Positions 44,920 to 52,680 of a stretch of DNA of 64,000 nt are shown piece after piece. Numbering within the stretch: position 1 is the stretch's first letter; each line of letters opens with the position of its first letter. Source of the stretch: Microbacterium aoyamense (GTDB lineage Bacteria > Actinomycetota > Actinomycetes > Actinomycetales > Microbacteriaceae); contig NZ_JAKNUT010000001.1 of the NCBI RefSeq assembly GCF_023155855.1, positions 744,001 through 808,000 of the forward strand, written 5' to 3'. The notes under the pieces were generated by a model. That model made no database searches. It had not been told where the DNA came from and saw only the letters and a program-made list of their open reading frames with translations. Both the position numbers and the translations under genes were made by a program.

Positions 44920-45819
44920 TCAGCCGAGGCCCTGACGCGTCTCGGTGTCGGGCGCGGAATCCCCCGCCACGGGCTTGCGCGAGAGCCCCACCGAGCCCGA
45001 GCCGGCAGCGCCCGACAGCGCGGCATCCACCGCGACGGACTCGTCGACGTCGGGGTACTGCGGACGCAGCTGCACGGCGGTCTGCTTCTTCTGCTCGCGC
45101 TTGGCCTTGCGCGCGGCGTAGGTGAGGTTGAGCGCCTCGACGATGATGGCGAACGCCATCGGACCGTAGATGAAGGCCTTGTCGATCTTGATCTCGAAGC
45201 CCTCGGCGACGAGGAACACTCCGATGAGCAGCAGGAACGACAGCGCGAGCATCTTCACGGTGGGGTGCTTGTTGACGAACGCGAAGATGAACCGCGACGC
45301 GAACAGCATGATGCCGAACGACAGCACGACGACCGTGATGATGACGACGAGGTTCTCGGTCATGCCGACCGCCGTGATGACGGAGTCGAGCGAGAAGACG
45401 AGGTCGAGCAGCAGGATCTGGATGAGCACGGACCCGAAGGTGATCGTCGCGCGACCGGATGCCTGAGCCTCTTCTTCATGGCCCTCGAGCTTGTGGTGGA
45501 TCTCGGTGACGGCCTTGTAGACGAGGAAGAGACCACCCGCGATGAGGATGAGGTCCTTCCACGAGAAGCCCATCTCGCCGATGAAGAACACGTCGTTCTT
45601 CAGCGTGATGATCCATCCGGCGAAGAGGACGAGGACGACGCGCATGACCATCGCGAGCGTCAGCCCGAGGTTGCGGGCCCGCGCCTGCTGCTCCTTGGGG
45701 AGCTTCGAGGCGAGGATCGAGATGAAGATGACGTTGTCGACGCCCAGGACGATCTCGAGCACGAAGAGCGTGAAGAAGACCGCGATCAGGTCGGGCGTGA
45801 AGGCGAAGGAGAAGTCCAC
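44920..45819 (-). CDS. TerC-family integral membrane protein
   Basis: The 299-residue protein has about seven membrane helices and the TerC signature acidic motifs: FVLEIVLGVDNVIFISILA near the N-terminus and LIQILLLDLVFSLDSVITAVG in the middle. TerC proteins are linked to tellurite resistance and, in several bacteria, manganese export and metalation of secreted proteins. A soluble tail of about 65 residues follows the last helix. The GTG at 45819 has TACGAT 6 nt upstream, so it is leaderless. It is divergent from the desaturase gene. Confidence 0.9.
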   Translation of the reverse strand: MDFSFAFTPDLIAVFFTLFVLEIVLGVDNVIFISILASKLPKEQQARARNLGLTLAMVMRVVLVLFAGWIITLKNDVFFIGEMGFSWKDLILIAGGLFLVYKAVTEIHHKLEGHEEEAQASGRATITFGSVLIQILLLDLVFSLDSVITAVGMTENLVVIITVVVLSFGIMLFASRFIFAFVNKHPTVKMLALSFLLLIGVFLVAEGFEIKIDKAFIYGPMAFAIIVEALNLTYAARKAKREQKKQTAVQLRPQYPDVDESVAVDAALSGAAGSGSVGLSRKPVAGDSAPDTETRQGLG

Positions 45820-45896
45820 GCGTCAATCGTAGGTGGCGCCTGTCAAGGCCCTCCAAGTTTGGTGCGCATACGCCCGGCGCCATATGCACGCGCGTA

Positions 45897-47084
45897 GTGT
45901 GGCGCTTAGCGATCGGCATCCGCCTGTGGCTCCGCGTCGGGCCCTCGGGCCGGCATCCGAACCAGAGGATCGCGATCATCGCCACTCAGACTCTGGAGGC
46001 CACTCTCGGCCCCATCCGGCAGACGTACGCCGGAACCGACTCGTTCCCGCCGATCGCCAGGTCGTACACGCAAGTCTCGGAAGTCGTCCGCGAGACGGGC
46101 CTCCTGGCCCGCACGCCGATCTTCTATGCGATCGTCGGCGCCGTGCTCCTTCTCGGCCTCGCGGGCTGCGTCGCGGGGTTCGTGCTGCTCGGCCCCAGCT
46201 GGTTCCAGCTCCTCATCGCGGGGGCGCTCGGCATCCTTCTCACGCAGGTGTCGTTCCTCGCGCATGAGTCCGCACACAAGCAGATCCTGACGACGGGCCC
46301 GGCAAACGACCGGGTGGGCCGATTCCTCGCCGCGGGCATCGTCGGCATCAGCTACTCGTGGTGGAACTCGAAGCACTCCCGTCATCACGCCAACCCGAAC
46401 CAGGTCGGCCGCGACCCCGACATCGAGGTCGACACCATCCGATTCCTCGAGGCGGACGCCGCGAAGGTCTCTGGCCCGATGGCCTTCATCACCCGCAAGC
46501 AGGGCTGGCTGTTCTTCCCGCTCCTGACCCTCGAAGGCCTCAATCTGCACTATCTCGGCCTCAAGCACCTGTTCTCACGTGGTGAGATCAAGGGCCGCTG
46601 GGTGGAGCTCTCGATGATCGCCGCGCGCTTCGCCGTCCTGCTCACGCCGATCTTCTTCTTCTTGCCGCTGGGCATGGCGTTCGCGTTCCTCGGCGTGCAG
46701 CTCGCCGTCTTCGGCGTCTACATGGGGGCCTCGTTCGCGCCGAACCACAAGGGCATGCCGATCATCGCGCCCGGGGCGAAGCTCGACTTCTTCTCGAAGC
46801 AGGTGCGCACGTCCCGCAACATCCGTGGCGGCTGGTGGGCGACGTGGCTCATGGGCGGCCTGAACTACCAGGTCGAGCATCACCTCTTCCCGAGCATGCC
46901 TCGCCCTCACCTGTCCAAAGCGCGCGAGATCGTCATGGACCAGTGCCGCGCGCTGGGTGTGCCCTACACCGAGACGAGCCTCATCGAGTCGTACGGCATC
47001 GTGATCGCGTATCTCAACCGCGTCGGACTCGCCGCTCGCGACCCGTTCGACTGCCACCTGGTCGCACGCTTCCGCCCGTCCTGA
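45897..47084 (+). CDS. Membrane fatty acid desaturase
   Basis: The 395-residue reading frame encodes a di-iron desaturase with three histidine boxes: HESAHK (about residue 123), HSRHH (about 160) and QVEHHLFP (about 323). It has four or so membrane helices. It inserts a double bond into acyl chains and so adjusts membrane fluidity. The start is uncertain. Family similarity begins near TLEATLGPIRQTYAG (about residue 33), yet no ATG, GTG or TTG lies near there; the only standard start is GTG 45897. A possible AGG-ATCGCG-ATC arrangement at about 45968-45979 hints at a changed start codon. Confidence 0.88.
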   Translation: MWRLAIGIRLWLRVGPSGRHPNQRIAIIATQTLEATLGPIRQTYAGTDSFPPIARSYTQVSEVVRETGLLARTPIFYAIVGAVLLLGLAGCVAGFVLLGPSWFQLLIAGALGILLTQVSFLAHESAHKQILTTGPANDRVGRFLAAGIVGISYSWWNSKHSRHHANPNQVGRDPDIEVDTIRFLEADAAKVSGPMAFITRKQGWLFFPLLTLEGLNLHYLGLKHLFSRGEIKGRWVELSMIAARFAVLLTPIFFFLPLGMAFAFLGVQLAVFGVYMGASFAPNHKGMPIIAPGAKLDFFSKQVRTSRNIRGGWWATWLMGGLNYQVEHHLFPSMPRPHLSKAREIVMDQCRALGVPYTETSLIESYGIVIAYLNRVGLAARDPFDCHLVARFRPS

Positions 47085-47097
47085 GGCGATCGCCGCG

Positions 47098-47192
47098 GCA
47101 TCCATCGCTCCTCGCCGCGCGAACCGTCGCAGGTGGTCGCTCGTCAGCGGCGGAGACGGCCTTTCGCGACGGTTCGCGGCGGAGATGGATGC
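47098..47192. terminator. Large imperfect palindrome between convergent desaturase and hydrolase genes
   Basis: Arms of roughly 27 bp (GCATCCATC ... CGAACCGTCGC on the left, GCGACGGTTCG ... GATGGATGC on the right) with small mismatches enclose about 38 bp. It fills the gap between two convergent stops and should fold into a long stem, so a two-way terminator is likely. Confidence 0.6.
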
Positions 47193-48049
47193 TACGCGAG
47201 CACGTCGCGCAGTCGCGCGGCGAAGCCCTCGGGGTCGCCGGGGAACCCCTCCTGCGACGTGAACCCCGCGTGGTGGCTCGGAAAGTCCGTCACCGGTCGT
47301 CCGATCGCCGCGGCCACGGAGCGACCACCGCGAGCGGCCATCTCGTCGCGCGACTCGACCCCGACGGCGATGATCACGCGGTCACCCAGCTCCCGCAGGG
47401 CGCCGGCGTCGATCTCGTACTCGATGAGCGCCGGCATGTTGCGCAGCAGAGGATTGGTGCGGCCGCCGTCATCCTGCGCCGACATGCCGAACATCGCCGG
47501 GTCCGGCGCCGGGCCGTCGAGGTAATCGTCGGGCAGCGGCCCGTCGAACATGACGAGCTGGATGAACTTCGCCATCGCCGCGCCATCACCGTCGCGTGCG
47601 TACGTGTCCTTCATGTCACGGATGACGGCGAGTACCGTGTCGCCGTCGGGCAGGCCGGCCGCGAGCGGAGGCTCGTGAACGACGGCGCGCCGGACGTCCT
47701 CGGGGTGTGCCGCGAGCAGCGCGAGCAGGTTGACCGCCCCGCCGCTGCTGCCGAACGTGTCGACCGGCCCGACGCCCAGCGCCGCGATGACGCGGTGCAG
47801 GTCATCCGCGTGCTGCTCCGCCGTGATGTCGGCGGTGCCGACCGGGTTGCGACCGGCACCGCGCGGATCGTACGTGATGACCGGGCGGTCGTCGATCTGC
47901 GCGGCGAGGAGCGCGAGGCCCGTGGCATCCATCGGCGCCGCGAACACGAAGAGCGCGGGTCTCTCCGGCGTGGCCGTGGCGAGGTCGCCGTGGATGTCGT
48001 AGGTGATCGCGTCGTCGCCCTCGCCGACGGTGTGGGTGGTGATGGCCAT
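47192..48049 (-). CDS. Alpha/beta-fold hydrolase
   Basis: The 285-residue protein has the alpha/beta hydrolase pattern: ALFVFAAPMDATGLA, VITYDPRGAGRNP, the nucleophile elbow TFGSSGGAV and a C-terminal catalytic histidine in FPSHHAGF. It is a full-length relative of the hydrolase at 20786-21652. It starts inside the stop codon of the SRPBCC gene (TGATG), so the two are co-translated under the upstream ArsR-type regulator. The substrate is unknown; the family overlaps with haloperoxidase-like esterases. Confidence 0.88.
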   Translation of the reverse strand: MAITTHTVGEGDDAITYDIHGDLATATPERPALFVFAAPMDATGLALLAAQIDDRPVITYDPRGAGRNPVGTADITAEQHADDLHRVIAALGVGPVDTFGSSGGAVNLLALLAAHPEDVRRAVVHEPPLAAGLPDGDTVLAVIRDMKDTYARDGDGAAMAKFIQLVMFDGPLPDDYLDGPAPDPAMFGMSAQDDGGRTNPLLRNMPALIEYEIDAGALRELGDRVIIAVGVESRDEMAARGGRSVAAAIGRPVTDFPSHHAGFTSQEGFPGDPEGFAARLRDVLA

Positions 48050-49029
48050 CAGACGGATGCCAGGACGCCTTCGAGGCGGGCGTAGCTGGCCTCCATGCCG
48101 TCGGTCATGCCCGTCGCGAGCACCATGTCGCGGGTCTGCGCGTCGGGGTACTCGATGTACATCGTGATCAGCGTCGCGCCGTCCTCCTCGTCGAGATTCA
48201 GGTCGTTGAGAGTCGACGGGTAGTCGGTACCCGTCATGTGCTCGGTGTTGACGAGACGGCGCTGCGGTTCGGCGTAGAGGATCTCGCCGTCGAAGCCGAA
48301 GGCCTCGCCCTCGGTATCGCCGACGGGCTCCCACGCGTAGCGGTACGACGTGCCGGCGACGGGCTCCAGCTCGCACTCGCTCATGCGCCAGCCGTCGGGA
48401 CCGAGCAGCCACTTCTTCATGAGCTCGGGCTCGGTGTGCGCGCGCCAAACCAGGTCGCGCGGGCCGTCGATGAGTCGCGTGATCCGCACGTGCTGGTCGT
48501 CGAGGATCTCGGTGCGGGTGCCCTTGCCCTGCGCGTAGGCGCGGAGCCCCTCGAGCACGCGATCGAGCTGGTTCATCGCCATCGTGGCGCCCTCGACCAT
48601 GCCCATGCCGACGAGCTGCTCGAGCGCCTCGGCCGACGTGAAGTAGGTCGTGCTGACGAGACGGGCGCCCTCGGCGGTCGATGCGATCGCGAACGTCATT
48701 CGACTCGCGGGCATCTCGGTCACGGGGTTTCCGTCAGCGTCGGCGAACTGGTCGAGCACGGCGAACGACGAGGTCGGCGCGATCTCGAGGAACTCCCACG
48801 ATCCGAAGGACTCCTCGCCCTGCGGGCTCGTCATCTTGTACTGCGCCGTGCCGCCGACCGTGAAGTCGAAGGACGTGAAGGTCGCGGGGTAGCCCGGAGG
48901 ACCCCAGAACCGCTCGAGCTGCCGCGGCTCGGTGAAAGCGTTCCAGACCCGCTCCGCGGGGGCTGCGAAATCGGCGGTGAGGGTGAGGGTCAGTGCTTCT
49001 GCGTCGGCGACGACGTCGGTGACGGGCAT
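48049..49029 (-). CDS. Tandem SRPBCC (AHSA1-type) domain protein
   Basis: The 326-residue protein contains two AHSA1/START-like SRPBCC domains. The first covers residues about 10-160 (FAAPAERVWNAFTEPRQLERFWGPPGYP) and the second about 170-325 (IDGPRDLVWRAHTEPELMKKWLLGPDGW). Each forms a hydrophobic-ligand cavity; the ligand is unknown. Proteins of this type are very often encoded next to ArsR-family repressors, as here. The ATG at 49029 follows AAGGAGAATGAC. It begins 1 bp after the ArsR stop and overlaps the downstream hydrolase start, giving a three-gene operon. Confidence 0.9.
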   Translation of the reverse strand: MPVTDVVADAEALTLTLTADFAAPAERVWNAFTEPRQLERFWGPPGYPATFTSFDFTVGGTAQYKMTSPQGEESFGSWEFLEIAPTSSFAVLDQFADADGNPVTEMPASRMTFAIASTAEGARLVSTTYFTSAEALEQLVGMGMVEGATMAMNQLDRVLEGLRAYAQGKGTRTEILDDQHVRITRLIDGPRDLVWRAHTEPELMKKWLLGPDGWRMSECELEPVAGTSYRYAWEPVGDTEGEAFGFDGEILYAEPQRRLVNTEHMTGTDYPSTLNDLNLDEEDGATLITMYIEYPDAQTRDMVLATGMTDGMEASYARLEGVLASV

Positions 49030-49030
49030 G

Positions 49031-49393
49031 TCATTCTCCTTCTGTTCTCTGGGTTTCCGGTTCTTCGGCGAGGAGCGCATCGAGGCGGTCGATACGCGAG
49101 CGCCACAGCTCCTCGTACTTCGCGAGGAGCGCGCGGGCCTTGGCGATCATGGCCGGATCCGCTCGGACGAGACGCTCGCGGCCCTCGGCGCGCTTGACGA
49201 TGAGGCCGGCCTCTTCGAGGACGGCGACGTTCTTCTGGACGGCCGCGAAGGACATGTCGTAGTCCTTCGCGAGCGTCGAGACCGAGAGCTCGCCGTCGAT
49301 GGTGCGTCGCAGGATGTCGCGGCGCGTCGCCGTGGCGAGCGCGTGGAAGACGCGGTCGATCTGTTCATCGCTGAGCTCCGTTTGTGCAACCAT
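49031..49393 (-). CDS. ArsR-family (winged-helix) transcriptional regulator
   Basis: The 120-residue protein has the ArsR helix-turn-helix: VFHALATATRRDILRRTIDGELSVSTLAKDYDMSFAAVQKNVAVLEEAGLIVKRAEGRERLV. There is no metal-binding ELCVCDL motif, so it is of the SRPBCC-associated, non-metal type. I chose ATG 49393 over an upstream ATG (49414) because TAACGT lies 8 nt before it, giving a leaderless start, and because the palindrome CAACCA-TT-TGGTTG straddles it. It probably represses its own operon with the SRPBCC and hydrolase genes. Confidence 0.9.
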   Translation of the reverse strand: MVAQTELSDEQIDRVFHALATATRRDILRRTIDGELSVSTLAKDYDMSFAAVQKNVAVLEEAGLIVKRAEGRERLVRADPAMIAKARALLAKYEELWRSRIDRLDALLAEEPETQRTEGE

Positions 49394-49401
49394 TTGGTTG
49401 T
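49388..49401. promoter_or_regulatory. Palindrome CAACCA-TT-TGGTTG over the ArsR start codon
   Basis: This perfect 6+6 bp inverted repeat lies across the ATG of the ArsR gene and just downstream of its TAACGT box. Binding here by the encoded repressor would block transcription from the leaderless promoter. Confidence 0.6.
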
Positions 49402-49547
49402 ACGTTACGCCCATGTCAGGAGGGTGTCAACCTCTCGCACGAACCCGCGTGCTCTTTGTGTCAGGTCCGACCGACTGCATCACCGGCACCGGTTCGATGG
49501 CCGTCATTCCGCGTGTTACTCTCGACCGATTTCGACTGGGGGTCGCA

Positions 49548-51794
49548 GTGACGCGAGGGCGCGGGATTCGCATGATCGGTGCCGCCATCGGCGTCGTGCT
49601 ACTCGTAGCGACGGTCAGCCCGGCCGCCGCGGACTCGGGCGCCACAGCGACATTGAGCGGGCGGATCGCAGGCGCGGACGGACGCCTGCTGGGAAGCTGC
49701 GCGGTTCTGGTGGCCTCCCAGGGCGGTGTGGTCTCGGGCTGGACGCAGCCGGAACTCGACGGAACATACGAGATCGCCGGCCTGGCCCCGGGCGAGTACG
49801 ACGTGCGCATCTCCTACACCTGCACGGGCAGGTCGCTCATCGGCGAGTGGGGCGACGGCACGCACGGAGCGACGCAGCAGACCCCCACCGTGCTGGCAGC
49901 AGGAACGAACCCCCTCGACATCCGACTCGACGACGGCGGCTTCATCACAGGCACCCTCACCGGGTCGGGCGAGCCGCTCAGCGGTGACTTCGCGCTCATT
50001 CCGCTGGAACCCGTCTTCCCCGGGCCGCCGCTCAGGGTGTTCGCGCGCTCCGGAGTCATCAGCAGCACTCCTCTGCCGCCGGGACGCTATGGGGTCGTCT
50101 TCTCTCCCGGAATCGAGTGGATCGGCGAAGACCACAACGGCATCGTCACCACCACGCCCACAGCACCCCCGCTCACAGTCGGGCTCGGGCAGACGGTCAC
50201 CGTCGCCGCCGATCTGCAGCCGGCCGGTGTGCTGTCGGGCACCGTGTTCGTCACGAAGAACGGCACGCGGATGCCCGCGGCAGGCGCAAGAGTGCGCATC
50301 GAGGGTCTCGACGGCGCGAGGTCGACGTCGGCATCGGCTGACGAGAACGGTCGGTGGATGATCCGGGGAGTGTCGGGGCGCTTCCGGATCTCGTTCAGCT
50401 CGGAATCCAGCGATCCCGGCAAAGCGACGCTGCCGGAATACCTCGGCGGCGGCCGCTCGAAAGCGGAGTCGCGCATCGTCGAGGTGCGCGACAACGCAAT
50501 CGTCGACGGGCTGGACGCCGATCTCGACATCGGCGGCCACTTCTCGACCTGGCCCTATCTCGAGCCGAGTCCCGGCGCCGCGCTGCTGCCCGCCAGCAGC
50601 CAGCTCGCGGACATGCTCTTCTTCCGTCTCGACGAGGCTTCCGGCGAATACGTGCGAATCGACCCGCCGGGATGGAGGTTGCCGATCGGCGGACATCCGT
50701 ACACGGGCGTGCTCGAACCCGGGACCTATGCACTGCGAGTGTGGACCAATCACTGGCTCGGCGGCGACCCCTGGGCGCAGGGTGCGGAGACGATTCGCTT
50801 CTACGGGGGGCTCGACGACATCGTGGTGCGCGAAGGCGAGGTGACCCCGTACGAGCCCCTGATCCTCGAAACCCGCCACTACGACGTCACGCGGGCCGCG
50901 GGCACCGACAGGTACGCGACTTCGGCAGCCATCTCAGCCGGCGCGTTCGACCCGGGCGTGCCCGTCGCCTACCTGGCGAACGGCACGACCTTTCCCGATG
51001 CCCTCGCGGGCGCGGCGGCAGCGGGCAGCCTGGGCGGCCCGGTGCTGCTCACGCCGGCAGGCGGCATCCCGCCGGTGGTCGCGAACGAGCTCGACCGTCT
51101 GAACCCGCAACGGATCGTCCTGCTCGGCGGCGCATCCGTCGTCTCTGAAGCCGTCGAGCGCCAGGCCGCGGCCTACAGCTCGGCCCCCGTCACGCGGCAG
51201 GCGGGCGGCGACCGGTTTGCGACGTCCGCCGCGATCAGCAAGTCGACCTTCCTGCCCGGGGTTCCGGTCGTCTACCTCGCCAACGGCTACGACTTCCCCG
51301 ACGCGCTGGCGGGCGCGGCCGCCGCAGGCAGTCTCGGCGGTCCCGTCCTGCTCACTTCCCCGAGCGGTCTGTCTGCCCCGCTCCATGCCGAGCTCGACCG
51401 GCTCAAACCGCACAAGATCGTCGTGCTCGGCGGAAAGGCTGCGGTCTCGGACGCAGTAGCGACGCAGGCCGGGGCCTACACCTCAGGCAGCGTGACTCGT
51501 CACGCCGGAGCATCCCGGTTCGCCACTGCTGCGCAGATCAGCGCGAAGACCTTCAGCCCCGGGGTGCCCGTGACGTACATCGCCAACGGCTACGGATTCC
51601 CCGACGCACTCTCAGGCGCGGCGGTCGCGGGTGCCCGCGGAGGCCCCGTCCTGCTGACCGGGCCTCAGACCATGCCCGACGCGATCCTCGCCGAGCTCGA
51701 GCGACTCGATCCGGAGAAGGTCGTGATTCTCGGCGGAGAGGGTGCCGTCTCCCCTGACGTCATGTCGCAGACGCGAGCCGTGCTTCCATACTGA
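49548..51794 (+). CDS. Secreted protein with three cell-wall-binding (CWB2) repeats
   Basis: The 748-residue protein has a signal peptide (basic TRGRGIR, then IGAAIGVVLLVATVSPAAA). The N-terminal half is built of carboxypeptidase-regulatory/SpaA-like beta domains (GRIAGADGRLLGSCAVLVASQ, then TGTLTGSGEPL and SGTVFVTKNGTRMPAAGARV). Three CWB2 repeats start near residues 447, 547 and 648, each with AGxxRxATAxxIS, YLANGxxFPDALAGAAAAG and IVLLGGxxVVS. CWB2 repeats bind cell-wall polymers, so this is a surface-anchored adhesin-like or enzymeless wall protein. The GTG at 49548 follows GGGGG. No catalytic domain is evident. Confidence 0.9.
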   Translation: MTRGRGIRMIGAAIGVVLLVATVSPAAADSGATATLSGRIAGADGRLLGSCAVLVASQGGVVSGWTQPELDGTYEIAGLAPGEYDVRISYTCTGRSLIGEWGDGTHGATQQTPTVLAAGTNPLDIRLDDGGFITGTLTGSGEPLSGDFALIPLEPVFPGPPLRVFARSGVISSTPLPPGRYGVVFSPGIEWIGEDHNGIVTTTPTAPPLTVGLGQTVTVAADLQPAGVLSGTVFVTKNGTRMPAAGARVRIEGLDGARSTSASADENGRWMIRGVSGRFRISFSSESSDPGKATLPEYLGGGRSKAESRIVEVRDNAIVDGLDADLDIGGHFSTWPYLEPSPGAALLPASSQLADMLFFRLDEASGEYVRIDPPGWRLPIGGHPYTGVLEPGTYALRVWTNHWLGGDPWAQGAETIRFYGGLDDIVVREGEVTPYEPLILETRHYDVTRAAGTDRYATSAAISAGAFDPGVPVAYLANGTTFPDALAGAAAAGSLGGPVLLTPAGGIPPVVANELDRLNPQRIVLLGGASVVSEAVERQAAAYSSAPVTRQAGGDRFATSAAISKSTFLPGVPVVYLANGYDFPDALAGAAAAGSLGGPVLLTSPSGLSAPLHAELDRLKPHKIVVLGGKAAVSDAVATQAGAYTSGSVTRHAGASRFATAAQISAKTFSPGVPVTYIANGYGFPDALSGAAVAGARGGPVLLTGPQTMPDAILAELERLDPEKVVILGGEGAVSPDVMSQTRAVLPY

Positions 51795-51806
51795 CGAGCG
51801 CATACC

Positions 51807-51829
51807 GGACGGGGAGGCCCTCCCCGTCC
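51807..51829. terminator. Two-way terminator after the CWB2 protein gene
   Basis: GGACGGGGAGG and its exact complement are separated by one base (an effective 10-bp stem with a 3-nt loop), 13 bp after the CWB2 stop. The convergent Crp/Fnr gene ends at 51901. A C-rich tail follows rather than a T-run. Confidence 0.75.
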
Positions 51830-51900
51830 CCCCGAGCCTCCCCGCCTTGGGGAAACTAGCGATCATGCCGGGGCCGCGTGAAAGTGGAACTTGATCCGGA

Positions 51901-52569
51901 TCAAGTTCCTCGGGGTGAGTCCGGCCGCGAGCGACGCACGATCCGGCTCAGCGCCGACTCGGTCACGTTCAGGTACGACGCGATATCGCGCTGGGTGGCT
52001 CGCCCGCGCAACCCGCGCCGACGCATGAGCTGCCGATAGCGCTCCGCGACATCCTTCTCGAGCGCGCGTTCACCCGACAGGTAGAGGCCGTCGATGTACG
52101 TCCAGAGGAAGGCAGCGTGCACCTGGCCCCATTCGGTGTGGCGGGCGGCGAGGGTTTCGACGACGCGGTAGTCGATGTGCAAGAGAGAGGTCCGCTCGAG
52201 CGCGATCACGGACATCGGTCTCAGCGACCATCTCTCACCGATCCAGCGTCCGAGCGTCATCGGCGGCGCGGACCGCGGTGCCCACGACGGTCGGGTGTTC
52301 GGGGCGATCGCGGTACCCGTCGCGAAGAACTCCGCGACGCGACCGGTCTCCTCCTCGACGAGCTTGACGAGCCCCCGAACGACGAAGGCGACGTCGGCGT
52401 CGCCCATCTCGATGAGAGATTTCGCCGGATGCACCCGCAGCGTCGCCGAACGTGCGAACTCCTCCCATTCCGGCAGCGGCCCGGACGCGAACTGCGTGGC
52501 GACCCGTCGCAGAAGTCCGAGGGCCGCGCCGACGACCGCGCGATCACGCAACGGCGGGCGGAGCTCCAT
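51901..52569 (-). CDS. Crp/Fnr-family transcriptional regulator
   Basis: The 222-residue protein has an N-terminal cyclic-nucleotide-binding-like barrel (about 35-140) and a C-terminal Crp-type helix-turn-helix (RATQRDIASYLNVTESALSRIVRRSR, about 190-215). The barrel lacks a clear cAMP phosphate-binding cassette and the Fnr cysteines, so the signal is unknown. I chose ATG 52569 because TACGCT lies 6 nt upstream (leaderless). A long open frame extending far beyond it through purL is a shadow. It is divergent from purL, with about 110 bp between. Confidence 0.88.
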   Translation of the reverse strand: MELRPPLRDRAVVGAALGLLRRVATQFASGPLPEWEEFARSATLRVHPAKSLIEMGDADVAFVVRGLVKLVEEETGRVAEFFATGTAIAPNTRPSWAPRSAPPMTLGRWIGERWSLRPMSVIALERTSLLHIDYRVVETLAARHTEWGQVHAAFLWTYIDGLYLSGERALEKDVAERYRQLMRRRGLRGRATQRDIASYLNVTESALSRIVRRSRPDSPRGT

Positions 52570-52680
52570 ACCGAGAGCGTATGCGCGGGCGCCCACACGG
52601 TCGGCAGGCTCGCGAGAGGATGCGGCACCCGCGACTAGACTCGAGAGGTCCGGCATCCCCGATTCTTGGAGTGCAGCCGC

